DNA of 64,000 nucleotides from Thermoleophilia bacterium (GTDB lineage Bacteria > Actinomycetota > Thermoleophilia > Gaiellales > Gaiellaceae). Both the position numbers and the translations under genes were made by a program. The DNA lies in the NCBI GenBank assembly GCA_020845695.1, contig JADLFG010000029.1, positions 62,001-126,000 on the forward strand, given 5' to 3'. Positions 50,500-59,010 of the stretch are shown in pieces; the first letter of the stretch is position 1; each line of letters opens with the position of its first letter. The notes beneath the pieces were generated by a model. The model saw only the letters and a program-made list of their open reading frames with translations, ran no database searches and had not been told where the DNA came from.

Positions 50500-50501
50500 A
50501 C

Positions 50502-52205
50502 GTGCTGGTCGCCGGCGTCGACGTCGGGAACTCGACGACCGAGATCGCCTTCGCCCGGGTTGAGCGGGGGCGCGAGCCCGAGTGGCTACTCGTCCTGCGC
50601 GCGCCGACGAGCGGGCCGAAGGGATCCGCTCGCTGCGCCCGGGCGGTGGCGGAGCTGATCGGGCGGGCCGAGCGCCGGCTCGCCGAGCGGCCGCACCTGC
50701 TCCTGCTCGCCGAGCTGCACCCGGTCGAGACCGATCTGATCGAGCTCGGTCGGCTCGAGGAGGTCGATCTGGCCCGCGCGGCGATCGCCCGGCCGGCGAG
50801 CGCGACACCGTCGGGTGCGGGCGCGGCCGCGGGCATCCTGCGCTCGCTCGCCGAGCTCGAGGGCGAGCCGGACGGGCGGGCGGTGCTCGCCGTCGTCACC
50901 GGCGAGGACTTCGAGCTCGCGGCCTCGCGCCTGCGGGCCGCGCGCGAGCGTGGCTGGGCGCTCGCCGGAGTGATCGTCGAGGCCGACGACGCGGTGCTGA
51001 TCGGCAACCGCTTCGACCGGGGGCTGCCGATCGTTGACGAGGTGGCGGATGCCGCCGCGCTGCCGCTCGGTGAGCTCGCCGCGGTCGAGGTCGCCCCCGC
51101 CGGGGCGGGTGTCGAGCACCTGAGCGATCCGCTGCGGCTCGCGGTCCTGCTCGGGCTCGGGCCCGCCGAGGCCCGGGCCGCCCGCCACGCCGCCCGGGCG
51201 GTGGCTGGCCATCGGGCGGCGATCGTCGTCCGGGTGGCGAGCCGTCGCGACGGCCCGGACGGGGGCGAGCCGCCGGTCGTGCTGCGCGAGGCAGGCGGCA
51301 CCGAGCTCACGCTCGACGAGCTCGCGGCACCGCCTGCCCCGGGCACGATCGAAGCGATCCGCGGCCCGGCCGGGACGCGCGGTGGGCTGCTCGACCTCTC
51401 GTGGTGCCCGTTGCCCGTGCCGCCGGACGACCCCGCCTTCTCGCGGCGGCTTGCCCGGCGGCGGGCCGTGGCGCTCGCGCTGCTCGCCCGCGGCGACTCC
51501 GGCGACCTGCTCGACGCGCTCGCCGGCCTGTCCGCCGGCGGGGCTCGCGTGACCTGCCGCGAGACGGAAGCGGCCGTTCTCGGCGCGTCGACCACGCCCG
51601 GTGCGGGCAGGGCGCCGTTCGTGCTCGACCTCGGCGGCGGCACGGTCGATCTCCACCGGTCGCTCGGCTCGGGCGACGAGCGGGCCGTCTCCACGGCTGG
51701 AGCCGGCGAGCTCGTCACCCGCATCTGCGCGGGGCTGCTCGGCTGTGACACCGTCGTGGCGGAGCTCGCCAAGCGGCACCGCTCGGCCCGCGTCGAGACC
51801 CCGTTCACGCTTCACCACGAGGACGGCAGCCGCAGCTTCCTCGGCGAGCCGGCCCCCCCGGCTGCGCTCGCCCGGCTCTGCCTGCTCGAGGGCCGTCGGC
51901 TGCGGCCGCTCGGGGCGCCGCTCGCGCCCGAGGTGTGGCGGGGGCTCCGCCGCGCAGCCAAGCGGGACGTGATCGCTCGCAACGTCCGCCGCGCGCTCGA
52001 CGCCGCCGGCGGCGTTCCGCGCGGCGAGCTCGTGACGCTGGTGGGCGGCTCCGCGGCCGACGGTGAGGCCGTCGACGCGGTCGCGGCGGGACTCGCCGAC
52101 CTCGACGTGGCGGTCGCGCGCGGGGACGTGCTCGGCCGTCACGGGCCGCGTGCGGCCGTCGCGGTCGGACTCGTGCTCGCCCACGCGAGCCGGGGTGGGC
52201 GGTGA
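50502..52205 (+). CDS. ddrA: Diol dehydratase reactivase large subunit (567 aa)
   Basis: This actin/Hsp70-like ATPase exchanges damaged cobalamin in the dehydratase. The start, VAGVDVGNSTTEIAFARV, is the phosphate-binding loop. The swiveling insert domain spans about residues 90-250. DLGGGTVDLHRSLG and VTLVGGSAADGEAVDAVAAGL are the second phosphate and adenosine motifs. The length is close to PduG and DdrA. It works as a heterotetramer with the small subunit encoded next (4-bp overlap). Confidence 0.93.
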   Translation: MLVAGVDVGNSTTEIAFARVERGREPEWLLVLRAPTSGPKGSARCARAVAELIGRAERRLAERPHLLLLAELHPVETDLIELGRLEEVDLARAAIARPASATPSGAGAAAGILRSLAELEGEPDGRAVLAVVTGEDFELAASRLRAARERGWALAGVIVEADDAVLIGNRFDRGLPIVDEVADAAALPLGELAAVEVAPAGAGVEHLSDPLRLAVLLGLGPAEARAARHAARAVAGHRAAIVVRVASRRDGPDGGEPPVVLREAGGTELTLDELAAPPAPGTIEAIRGPAGTRGGLLDLSWCPLPVPPDDPAFSRRLARRRAVALALLARGDSGDLLDALAGLSAGGARVTCRETEAAVLGASTTPGAGRAPFVLDLGGGTVDLHRSLGSGDERAVSTAGAGELVTRICAGLLGCDTVVAELAKRHRSARVETPFTLHHEDGSRSFLGEPAPPAALARLCLLEGRRLRPLGAPLAPEVWRGLRRAAKRDVIARNVRRALDAAGGVPRGELVTLVGGSAADGEAVDAVAAGLADLDVAVARGDVLGRHGPRAAVAVGLVLAHASRGGR

Positions 52206-52507
52206 TCGCCGTCGTCGCCCTGCTCGCCGATCTGCGACCGGCGGCGGCGCTGGCGGCCGGTTTCGAGGAGGAGGGCGTGCCGCTCGCGTGCGAGCCCGGC
52301 AGCCCCCCCGACGCGCTCGCGCTGGCCCATCAGGCGGCGGTCCGTTCCGGGCTCGGCCTCGGGATCGGCGGCGACGCCGAGCGACTCGTGCTGGTCCTCG
52401 CCGCCTGGCCGGGGCGCCCGTACCTCGAGCTCCCGGCCGCCCGCGCCCGCTTGCTCGGTCAGGCGGCGGCGCGGGTGGCAACCCGGCGGCCGCTGCCGTC
52501 AGCGTAG
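52202..52507 (+). CDS. ddrB: Diol dehydratase reactivase small subunit (101 aa)
   Basis: This is the PduH/DdrB-type partner of the reactivase, with a fold like the dehydratase medium subunit. The N-terminal region covers GFEEEGVPLACEPGSPPDA, then AVRSGLGLGIGGDAERLVL and LELPAARARLLGQAAARVA. It is slightly shorter than enteric PduH. As last gene of the operon it is followed by the possible hairpin GGGGCGGGTCGGGGGC-CGCCCCCGCC at about 52507-52532. Confidence 0.88.
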   Translation: MIAVVALLADLRPAAALAAGFEEEGVPLACEPGSPPDALALAHQAAVRSGLGLGIGGDAERLVLVLAAWPGRPYLELPAARARLLGQAAARVATRRPLPSA

Positions 52508-52567
52508 GGGCGGGTCGGGGGCCGCCCCCGCCTCGATGGCGCTCGCGATACGGGCCTGGTCGCGGGC

Positions 52568-52813
52568 CTATGCCGCTTCGGTCTTCGCGCTGCTCGCGGT
52601 ACGCAGGTCGGCGATGCGGACGATCTCGTCCCAGCGGCCCTTGCCGAACCGGCCCGCACCGTCGCGGCCCCTTTGCGCCAGCGAGCGAATCTCCGCCTCG
52701 AGCGCGGCGTCTCGCGTCGCGTACGCCGCCTCGGTCAGCAGGCGCGCCGCGTTCTTCCCGTTCCCCGCGTCCAGCTCGCGCCGGGCCTCGTCGAGCAGAT
52801 CCCTCGCCCCCAT
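52568..52813 (-). CDS. Uncharacterised acidic helical protein (81 aa)
   Basis: This small, highly charged, all-helical protein reads MGARDLLDEARRELDAGNG, then ALEAEIRSLAQRGRDGAGRFG, ending SSAKTEAA. I do not recognise a family. ATG 52813 is preceded by AAAGGAGG at ideal spacing, and the region upstream has a good promoter, which supports expression. Strong control of such a small protein suggests a stress or structural role. This is inference. Confidence 0.65.
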   Translation of the reverse strand: MGARDLLDEARRELDAGNGKNAARLLTEAAYATRDAALEAEIRSLAQRGRDGAGRFGKGRWDEIVRIADLRTASSAKTEAA

Positions 52814-52845
52814 CTGGATGTCCTCCTTTGTGCGATGTTGACCCA

Positions 52846-52875
52846 ACTCTAGAGCAGGGCTTCTATATATGTCAA
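52846..52875 (-). promoter_or_regulatory. Promoter of the 81-aa gene
   Basis: On the minus strand TTGACA (52875-52870) and TAGAGT (52851-52846) are spaced by 18 bp, inside an AT-rich island containing TATATAG. AAAGGAGG follows in the leader. It is among the most consensus-like promoters in the window. The plus-strand VOC gene starts 48 bp away and may share the island. Confidence 0.55.
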
Positions 52876-52922
52876 GATTAGTAAGCAATGCTTCATTACC
52901 GCGATCCGCTACCGTTTCGGCC

Positions 52923-53393
52923 GTGCGCTCGACCGGGATCCATCACGTCGACCTCGTCGTCTCGGATCTCGACCGCTCGCTCGCCTTCTACCGCGTCCTG
53001 CTCGGCCCGCTCGGATGGCACGGCGTCTCCCGCAGCCCGGGCGAGCGGGGCGAGACGATCCACTACCTCTACGGGCCCGGCTCGACGATCGGTTTGAGGC
53101 AGGCGCCCGATCCCGGGGCGGGACTACCGGTCGACCGCTACCGGATCGGCCTCCACCACCTCTGCTTCGAGTGCGAGACGCGGGAGGCGCTCGACGAGGC
53201 AGCCGGTCGGCTGGCGGAGCTCGGCGCGACCGTCACCGACGGCCCGCGCGCGTTCCCGGAGTACCGTCCCGGCTATCACGCCGTCTTCTTCCTCGACCCG
53301 GACGGCCTCAAGCTCGAGCTGGTCTGGACGCCCCCGGGGACGTACGACTACCAGAGGCGCCGCCCGGGCGAAGGCGAGGCGGCTCGGGGCTAG
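52923..53393 (+). CDS. VOC-superfamily (glyoxalase/dioxygenase fold) protein (156 aa)
   Basis: This is a two-module vicinal-oxygen-chelate fold. IHHVDLVVSDLDRSLAFYR, LHHLCFECETREALDE and YHAVFFLDPDGLKLELVWT carry His and Glu residues in the metal-ligand positions (H in IHH, H in LHHL, E in LELVW). It may be a lactoylglutathione-lyase-like, epimerase-like or resistance protein; the specificity is unclear. GTG 52923 begins right before the first strand. The stop overlaps the convergent acyl-CoA dehydrogenase by 4 bp. Confidence 0.85.
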   Translation: MRSTGIHHVDLVVSDLDRSLAFYRVLLGPLGWHGVSRSPGERGETIHYLYGPGSTIGLRQAPDPGAGLPVDRYRIGLHHLCFECETREALDEAAGRLAELGATVTDGPRAFPEYRPGYHAVFFLDPDGLKLELVWTPPGTYDYQRRRPGEGEAARG

Positions 53394-54637
53394 TACTCCT
53401 TCGCGTCGAAGAACCAGCGGGCGATATCGAGCTGCGGCAGGGCGCGGCCGCCCATCCAGAGGCTCATGATCTTCGAGTCGCGCCAGTGCTTCTCGACGTC
53501 CGACTCGCGTGCGTACCCGTAGGATCCCATCAGGTCGAGCACCTGGTTCACGACCTTCGTGAGCTGGTCGGAGACGAACAGCTTCGTGACGCGTGTGCGG
53601 GCGAGCATCTCCGGGGTGTCTTTGCGACCGTAGATGTCCGGCCGGTCGAGCATGCGGGCCTTCGTGTACGTCTCGGCCCGGCTGACCTCGATCGAGGTGA
53701 CGATGTCGGCGAGCACGGCGGCCGTGATCGAGTGCTCCTTCAGCGGCTTGCCGGCGACGATCCGCGTGTCGCACCAGTCCTTGACGAGCTCGTAGAGGTT
53801 CTTCATCACGCCGATGCACTGGGCGGCCGTGCCGACGTTGCCCGAGGTGACCATCGCGCGGGCGCGCGCCGCGTCCTTGCCGGGGCCGTGGGCCCGGAAC
53901 TCGAATGGGACGCGGGCGTTCTCGAACCAGATGTCCCCGTTCGCATCGCCGTTCATGCCGGCCTTGCGGTACGGCTTGCTCTGCGTCACGCCCGGCGTGT
54001 CGGCGGGCACGTAGACGATCGCGACGCCGTCGTCCCCCGCGTTCGGGTCGGTCGTGCAGAGCGTGCAGAACACGTCGCCGACCCCGCCCGAGTTCGTCGG
54101 CCAGAGCTTGTGCCCGTTCACCACCCACTCGTCCCCGTCCAGCGTGGCGCGGGTGCGGATGTAGCGCCCGTGGGTGCCGTCGACGTTCTCGATGTCGGAG
54201 CCCGAATGCGGCTCCGTCAGGGCGACGCAGCCGACGTACCAACGTTCCTTGTCGAGGAACTTCGGCGTGAAGTGCTCCATCACGTGCGGGTTGTCCTCGG
54301 GCGGGAACACCGCCGACATCGCCCAGATCGAGCAGCTCGCCGCGGTCGCGAGCCCGGAATCCGCCCGCGACATCTCCTCGAGCAGCAGGCAGGACGTGAT
54401 CCCGTCGATGCCGAGGCCGCCGTACTGCTCCGGCCAGCACGCCTGCTGGTAGCCGAGATCGCAACAGAGCGACTTGAGGAGCGGTTTCACGATCTCGTGG
54501 GCCTCCCAGTCCTCGTCGATCCGCTGGCGGACGGGGATGACCTCTCGGTCGGCCCAGCCGCGAACTGCCTCGACGAGGTCCCAGGCCTCGTCGGGAACCC
54601 ATTCCCTCGGGAGCGAGAAGCTGTCGACGTTCGGCAC
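53390..54637 (-). CDS. Acyl-CoA dehydrogenase (415 aa)
   Basis: This is a third acyl-CoA dehydrogenase, of the long N-terminal type. VALTEPHSGSDIENV is the FAD/substrate motif, NGHKLWPTNSGGVG follows, and the C-terminal domain ends with DLMGSYGYARESDVEKHWRDS and MGGRALPQLDIARWFF. It resembles crotonobetainyl-CoA or aromatic-acyl-CoA dehydrogenase groups more than the other two in this window. GTG 54637 follows AGGAGG. The substrate is unknown. Confidence 0.88.
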   Translation of the reverse strand: MPNVDSFSLPREWVPDEAWDLVEAVRGWADREVIPVRQRIDEDWEAHEIVKPLLKSLCCDLGYQQACWPEQYGGLGIDGITSCLLLEEMSRADSGLATAASCSIWAMSAVFPPEDNPHVMEHFTPKFLDKERWYVGCVALTEPHSGSDIENVDGTHGRYIRTRATLDGDEWVVNGHKLWPTNSGGVGDVFCTLCTTDPNAGDDGVAIVYVPADTPGVTQSKPYRKAGMNGDANGDIWFENARVPFEFRAHGPGKDAARARAMVTSGNVGTAAQCIGVMKNLYELVKDWCDTRIVAGKPLKEHSITAAVLADIVTSIEVSRAETYTKARMLDRPDIYGRKDTPEMLARTRVTKLFVSDQLTKVVNQVLDLMGSYGYARESDVEKHWRDSKIMSLWMGGRALPQLDIARWFFDAKEY

Positions 54638-54718
54638 CGGGCCTCCTAGTGCGCTTTGGATTGCGTGACGCGGATCATCGTAGTCACAGAGGGCGTCAGG
54701 GGCGTCGGTTCGCGCCGT

Positions 54719-55825
54719 TCAGGACCGGTGAGGCGATTGGCCTCGGTGCCAGCCCCGGCGCCAGGCCACGATCGCAAGGGCAGCGAGGGCGAAGAAGAGC
54801 GCACCCACGACGATGCCGACGATCCGGGAATTGCCGCTTCCCTTGCTCTCGGGCTCACCGAAGACGAACACCGACCCGGCCGGGAAGATCGTGCGCCCTC
54901 CGAACGCGGGCCCGCACGGCTCGCACGTGACCACGGCCTCGTAGAACCCCTGCTCGACCTCCGGCAGCACGATCGAGAGCCGTGCTCGCCCATCGGTCCC
55001 GGGCTCGAGGCTGCCCACCGGCATCGCCCCCGACAGGTCAGCGGGTACCTGGTCGGCCGGGCTCTCGAGCGCGGCCAGCGCGACCGAGGCGCCCGCCAGC
55101 TCGGACGGGAGCGGGCGGTCGGCCGAGGCGGTGACGGTCGCGCCCGGGCTCGCCGCGAGCGGATCGAAGACGAGCCAGACCGGAGCCTCGAGGCAGCGTC
55201 GCAAGTCGTCGAATGCCTCCTCGTTCGCGAACCGCTCGTACGGGCACACGCCCGCGGCGACGAACGCGAGCCCGGGCCGGTCCTCGATCCCGACGGCCAC
55301 GGCGGGATCGATCCCCGCGAGCGCGACCACCGCCGCCGACTCGCCGCCGAGCTCGCCCTCCCCCAGCGTCTCGCCGGGGTCGAGCCCGCCTGTAGCGGGC
55401 GCCGCGCCGGGATACGAGGCGGCCGTGTAGCTGGTGTCGCGAAAGCGCAGGGGCTCGGTCAGGCAGCGCCAGCGCTCGGTCTCTGCGAGGCCGCTGCAGC
55501 GCCCCCCGAGTACGAACACCGTGTCCGGCCGGCTGTCGACAGCGACCGCCACCAGCGGGTCGATCCCCTCGATCGCCCGCACCCGCACGTCTTCCGTTCT
55601 GCGCCTGCAGGTGTCGTCGCTCTCGGGTTGATCGAGCGTGCCCTCCCCGAGGACGGCCCCGGCTGGGGCGGAGACTCCGGCGGGGACCGGCTCGGGACCG
55701 TAGACGGCGCTCTCGAAGATCAGGAAGGTCCCGCTCGGGCAGTCGACGGCGTGCGCCGGCGCCGCCGCGCCGAGAACGCAGGCGCAGAGCAGGGCGGCGA
55801 GGGTTGCGACGCGGATCGGGCGCAC
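54719..55825 (-). CDS. Secreted, membrane-anchored protein with Cys pairs (368 aa), unknown
   Basis: A GTG at 55825 gives a signal peptide (VATLAALLCACVLGAAAPAHA, cleavage about residue 25). The mature chain has two related modules, each beginning with a Gly-Glu/Leu segment (GAVLGEGTLDQPES; GETLGEGELGG) and each containing a C-(10-25)-C pair (RCSGLAETERWRCL; VCPYERFANEEAFDDLRRCL). A beta-rich domain follows, with CEPCG, then one TM helix (about 335-355) and a basic tail. It looks like an extracytoplasmic receptor-like or adhesion-type protein. No family is recognised. Confidence 0.75.
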   Translation of the reverse strand: MRPIRVATLAALLCACVLGAAAPAHAVDCPSGTFLIFESAVYGPEPVPAGVSAPAGAVLGEGTLDQPESDDTCRRRTEDVRVRAIEGIDPLVAVAVDSRPDTVFVLGGRCSGLAETERWRCLTEPLRFRDTSYTAASYPGAAPATGGLDPGETLGEGELGGESAAVVALAGIDPAVAVGIEDRPGLAFVAAGVCPYERFANEEAFDDLRRCLEAPVWLVFDPLAASPGATVTASADRPLPSELAGASVALAALESPADQVPADLSGAMPVGSLEPGTDGRARLSIVLPEVEQGFYEAVVTCEPCGPAFGGRTIFPAGSVFVFGEPESKGSGNSRIVGIVVGALFFALAALAIVAWRRGWHRGQSPHRS

Positions 55826-55944
55826 GGCGTCCCGATCATAGGGAATCCGAGCTCGCACCTTGCGAGCGGGCGGGACCGAGATCCGGCGGCGCCCTCTCGC
55901 CGGGCCGACAGGTCGCGCCGCGCATGCGATAATCGCCGGTTCAG

Positions 55945-56706
55945 ATGGCCGTCAGCGTGCGAGCGCTCGTCACCGGCGGAACCTCCGGGATCGGGGAGGC
56001 GGTCGTCGAGCGGCTCTCGTCGGGCGGCGCCGCCGTCGTCTTCACCGGGCGCGACGAGGCGCGTGGGGCCGCCGTTGCCGCCCGCACCGCGGCGACGTTC
56101 GTGCGCGCCGACCTCCGGGACGCCGGAGCGGTCGCCGCCTCGGTCGCGCAGGCGGTCGCCGTGCTTGGCGGCCTCGACGCGGCCGTCCTGAACGCCGGCG
56201 TCCTCCACGAGGCGTCGCTGTCCGAGACGACCGACGACGCGTGGGACGCCGTGCTCGAGACGAACCTGATCGGCCCGTACCGCTACGCGCTCGCCTGCCT
56301 GCCCGAGCTGCGGGCGGCCGGGGGCGGCTCGATCGTCCTCGTCGGCTCCGACGCCGGCGTGTGGGGCGAGGTCGCGATCGGCGCCTACTCGGTCTCGAAG
56401 CGCGCCGCGATCATGCTCGCGCAGATGCTGGGCACGGAGGCCGGGCCGGCGGGCGTCCGCGTCAACGCGGTCTGCCCGGGCGACACGCTCCCCGGGATGG
56501 TCACCCGCGTCGGCGGCCGCGCCACCCCGAGCGACCCGTCCGGCTGGCCCGTGCCGCCGCTCGGGCGGATCGGGACGGCGCAGGACACCGTCGCCGCAGT
56601 CGAGTTCCTGCTCTCGCCCGGCTCCTCGTTCGTGAACGGCGCCGTGCTGCTCGTCGACGGAGGCATGCGCGCCTCGCTCCACGCGGCCGCGGTGAGCGGC
56701 GGATGA
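55945..56706 (+). CDS. Short-chain dehydrogenase/reductase 1 of a four-gene tandem (253 aa)
   Basis: This is a classical SDR: TGGTSGIGEAVV cofactor loop, NAGVLH, and YSVSKRAAIML as the catalytic Tyr-Lys. A Gly-rich C-terminus (LVDGGMRAS) is typical. FTGRDEARG after strand 2 suggests NADP+ use. It is most similar to the next gene (same TGRDE and SVxKxxAIM pattern), with which it overlaps by 4 bp, so the pair arose by duplication. The substrate is unknown. Confidence 0.9.
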   Translation: MAVSVRALVTGGTSGIGEAVVERLSSGGAAVVFTGRDEARGAAVAARTAATFVRADLRDAGAVAASVAQAVAVLGGLDAAVLNAGVLHEASLSETTDDAWDAVLETNLIGPYRYALACLPELRAAGGGSIVLVGSDAGVWGEVAIGAYSVSKRAAIMLAQMLGTEAGPAGVRVNAVCPGDTLPGMVTRVGGRATPSDPSGWPVPPLGRIGTAQDTVAAVEFLLSPGSSFVNGAVLLVDGGMRASLHAAAVSGG

Positions 56707-57464
56707 CGTATCCGGAGCTCCACGGCCGGGTCGCGCTCGTCACCGGGGGGACGTCCGGGATCGGCCGCGCCTGCGTCGAGCGGCTGCGAGCGGAGGGGAT
56801 GACCGTCGTCTTCACCGGTCGCGACGAGGGCCGGGGGCGCGTGGCGATGGAGGAGACCGGAGCCGTGTTCCATCGCTGCGACGCGCGCGATCGGGCCGCG
56901 TCGGACGCCGCCGTCGCGCACGCGCTGCGGCTGGGCGGCCGGCTGGACGTGCTCGTCGCGAACGCCGGGATCCTGATGTCGGGCCCGCTCGAGCAGACGA
57001 CGGAGCCGGCCTTCCGCGAGCTGCTCGAGGTCAACCTGACCTCGCTCTTTCGCACCTCGCGCGCCTGCTTTGCCGCGATGCGGGAGCAGGGCGGCGGCTC
57101 GCTGATTCACATCTGCTCCGACGCGGGCATCCGGGGCATCCACACGATCCCCGCCTACTCGGTCACCAAGGCCGGTGCGATCATGGTCTCCGAGCTCTTC
57201 GCGGCCGAGGGGGCGCAGTTTCGGATCCGCTCGAACGCCGTCTGCCCGGGGGACATCGTCCCCGGCGTGCAGGCGACGCCGGCCGGCTTCGAGCACCATG
57301 CGGAGAGCCCTGAGCGCTGGACGCTACCGCCGTCAGGGCGTTTCGGCACCGGGGAGGACGTGGCGGCGCTCGTTGCCTGGCTCGCCGCCGACGAGTCCTC
57401 GCACCTGACCGGGGCGACACTTCGCATCGACGGGGCCGCGGGCGCCGCCATGCGGGCGTCGTGA
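56703..57464 (+). CDS. Short-chain dehydrogenase/reductase 2 of a four-gene tandem (253 aa)
   Basis: This is a classical SDR, a sister of the previous gene. TGGTSGIGRACVERL, FTGRDEGRG, NAGILMSGP and YSVTKAGAIMVSELF are clear, and the C-terminus keeps the ending TLRIDGAAGA. ATGA and GTGA overlaps link it to both neighbours. Both enzymes lack obvious substrate hints, though the retained CPGD loop after strand 6 recalls sugar or polyol dehydrogenases. Confidence 0.9.
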   Translation: MTYPELHGRVALVTGGTSGIGRACVERLRAEGMTVVFTGRDEGRGRVAMEETGAVFHRCDARDRAASDAAVAHALRLGGRLDVLVANAGILMSGPLEQTTEPAFRELLEVNLTSLFRTSRACFAAMREQGGGSLIHICSDAGIRGIHTIPAYSVTKAGAIMVSELFAAEGAQFRIRSNAVCPGDIVPGVQATPAGFEHHAESPERWTLPPSGRFGTGEDVAALVAWLAADESSHLTGATLRIDGAAGAAMRAS

Positions 57465-58228
57465 CGGCCGGCCTGCTCGCGGGGCGCCGGGCCCTCGTCA
57501 CCGGGGCGGCGCGCGGGATTGGCCTCGCGACCGCGCGACGCTTTCGGGAGGAAGGCGCCGAGGTCGCGCTCTGCGACGCGCTCGCCGCCGACGTCGAGGC
57601 CGCGGCCGTGGAGCTCGGAGCGGTGGCCGTGCCGTTCGACGTGGCCGACGAGGCCGCGGCCGAGGCCGGCGTCGTCGAGGCGGAGCGGCGGCTCGGCGGT
57701 CTCGACGTGCTCGTCGCCAACGCGGGCATCCTCCGCCAGGGGACCCTGCTCGACCAGCCGCTCTCAGACGTTCGCGAGACCCTCGACGTCAACCTGCTCG
57801 GCGTCCTCAACTGCTTCCGGGCCGCGGGCCGCCGCTTCCGCGACCGTGGGGCCGGCGTGCTGCTCGCGACCGCCTCCCAGGCCGGCCTGCACGGCTACCC
57901 GGGTCTCGGTGCCTACTGCGCCTCGAAGTTCGGGGTGATCGCCCTCGTCGAGACGCTCGCCAAGGAGCTCGGCCCGCACGGCGTCCGCGTCAACGCCGTC
58001 GCGCCCGGGCTGATCGAGACCGCGATGCACCGCGCGCACATGGCGGGGATCGCCGAGCGCGCCGGGCGCGATCCCGAGGAAGTACGCCGCCGGCTCGTCT
58101 CGGGCGTGCCGCTCGGGCGGCCCGGCGCTCCGGCCGAGGTCGCCGACGCGTTCGTCTACCTGGCCTCCGACCTCGCCGCCTACGTGTCCGGCGCGACGCT
58201 CGCCGTCGAGGGCGGGGAATGCACGTGA
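57461..58228 (+). CDS. Short-chain dehydrogenase/reductase 3 of a four-gene tandem (255 aa)
   Basis: This SDR has TGAARGIGLATARRF and an acidic residue after strand 2 (LCDALAAD, suggesting NAD+). The catalytic segment is YCASKFGVIALVETLAKELG. RVNAVAPGLIETAM and the terminal TLAVEGGECT complete it. It is less similar to copies 1 and 2 than they are to each other. It starts at GTG 57461 within the previous stop and ends 10 bp inside the next gene. Confidence 0.9.
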   Translation: MTAGLLAGRRALVTGAARGIGLATARRFREEGAEVALCDALAADVEAAAVELGAVAVPFDVADEAAAEAGVVEAERRLGGLDVLVANAGILRQGTLLDQPLSDVRETLDVNLLGVLNCFRAAGRRFRDRGAGVLLATASQAGLHGYPGLGAYCASKFGVIALVETLAKELGPHGVRVNAVAPGLIETAMHRAHMAGIAERAGRDPEEVRRRLVSGVPLGRPGAPAEVADAFVYLASDLAAYVSGATLAVEGGECT

Positions 58229-59010
58229 ACGGCCGTCTCGCGGGCCGGGTCGCGCTCGTCACGGGCGCATCGAGCGGCAACGGCCGCGCGATCGCGCTGC
58301 GGTTCGCCAGCGAGGGGGCGGCCGTCCTCTGTGCCGACCTCCGGGAGGCGCCGCTGGCCGAGGGCTACGACGAAGGCGCGCCGACCCACGAGCTGATCCT
58401 CGCCGCGGGTGGCCTGGCCGCGTTTCGCCGCTGCGACGTCACGGACGGCGAACAGGTAGGCGCCGCCGTCGAGGCCGCCGTCGCGCTGGGTGGCGGACTC
58501 GACGTTGCGGTCGCGAACGCCGGCGTCTCGCCGCGCTCCCACGACCTCGTCGACGAGCCCTGGGAGCAGTACGAGCTGGTCGTCCGCGCCAACCAGCACG
58601 GGGTCTGGTGGACGTGCCGGGAGGCCGTACGCCGGATGATCGAGCTCGGGCGCGGCGGGCGCGTGATCGCGATCGCCTCCGCCGCCGGGCTCGTCGGCAC
58701 CCCGACCGGCGTCGACTACAACACGTCGAAAGGGGCGGTCGTCCAGCTCGTGCGCACGCTCGCCGGCCAGGTCGGCCGCCACGGGATCACCGTCAACGCC
58801 GTCTGCCCGGGCTACGTGCGCACGGCCATGACCCGCCTGATCTGGGACGACGCCGAGCGGCTCGAGCGGGTGCGCGCGACGACGCCGCTGCCGCGTCTCG
58901 GCGAGCCCGAGGACGTCGCCGGCGCCTGCTTCTGGCTCGCCTCAGAGGACGCCGCCTGGGTGACGGGAATCGCGCTTCCCGTCGACGGCGGCCTGACCGC
59001 GACCCGGTGA
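58219..59010 (+). CDS. Short-chain dehydrogenase/reductase 4 of a four-gene tandem (263 aa)
   Basis: This SDR has TGASSGNGRAIALRF, LCADLREAPLAEGYDE after strand 2 (NAD+-type), and NTSKGAVVQLVRTLAGQVG as the catalytic helix. It is similar to actinobacterial mycofactocin-type or carveol-type SDRs in its long loop after strand 2 (PLAEGYDEGAPTHELILAAGG), a feature also seen in some steroid and alcohol oxidoreductases with bound NAD. It overlaps the beta-lactamase-fold gene by 4 bp. Confidence 0.88.
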   Translation: MHVNGRLAGRVALVTGASSGNGRAIALRFASEGAAVLCADLREAPLAEGYDEGAPTHELILAAGGLAAFRRCDVTDGEQVGAAVEAAVALGGGLDVAVANAGVSPRSHDLVDEPWEQYELVVRANQHGVWWTCREAVRRMIELGRGGRVIAIASAAGLVGTPTGVDYNTSKGAVVQLVRTLAGQVGRHGITVNAVCPGYVRTAMTRLIWDDAERLERVRATTPLPRLGEPEDVAGACFWLASEDAAWVTGIALPVDGGLTATR

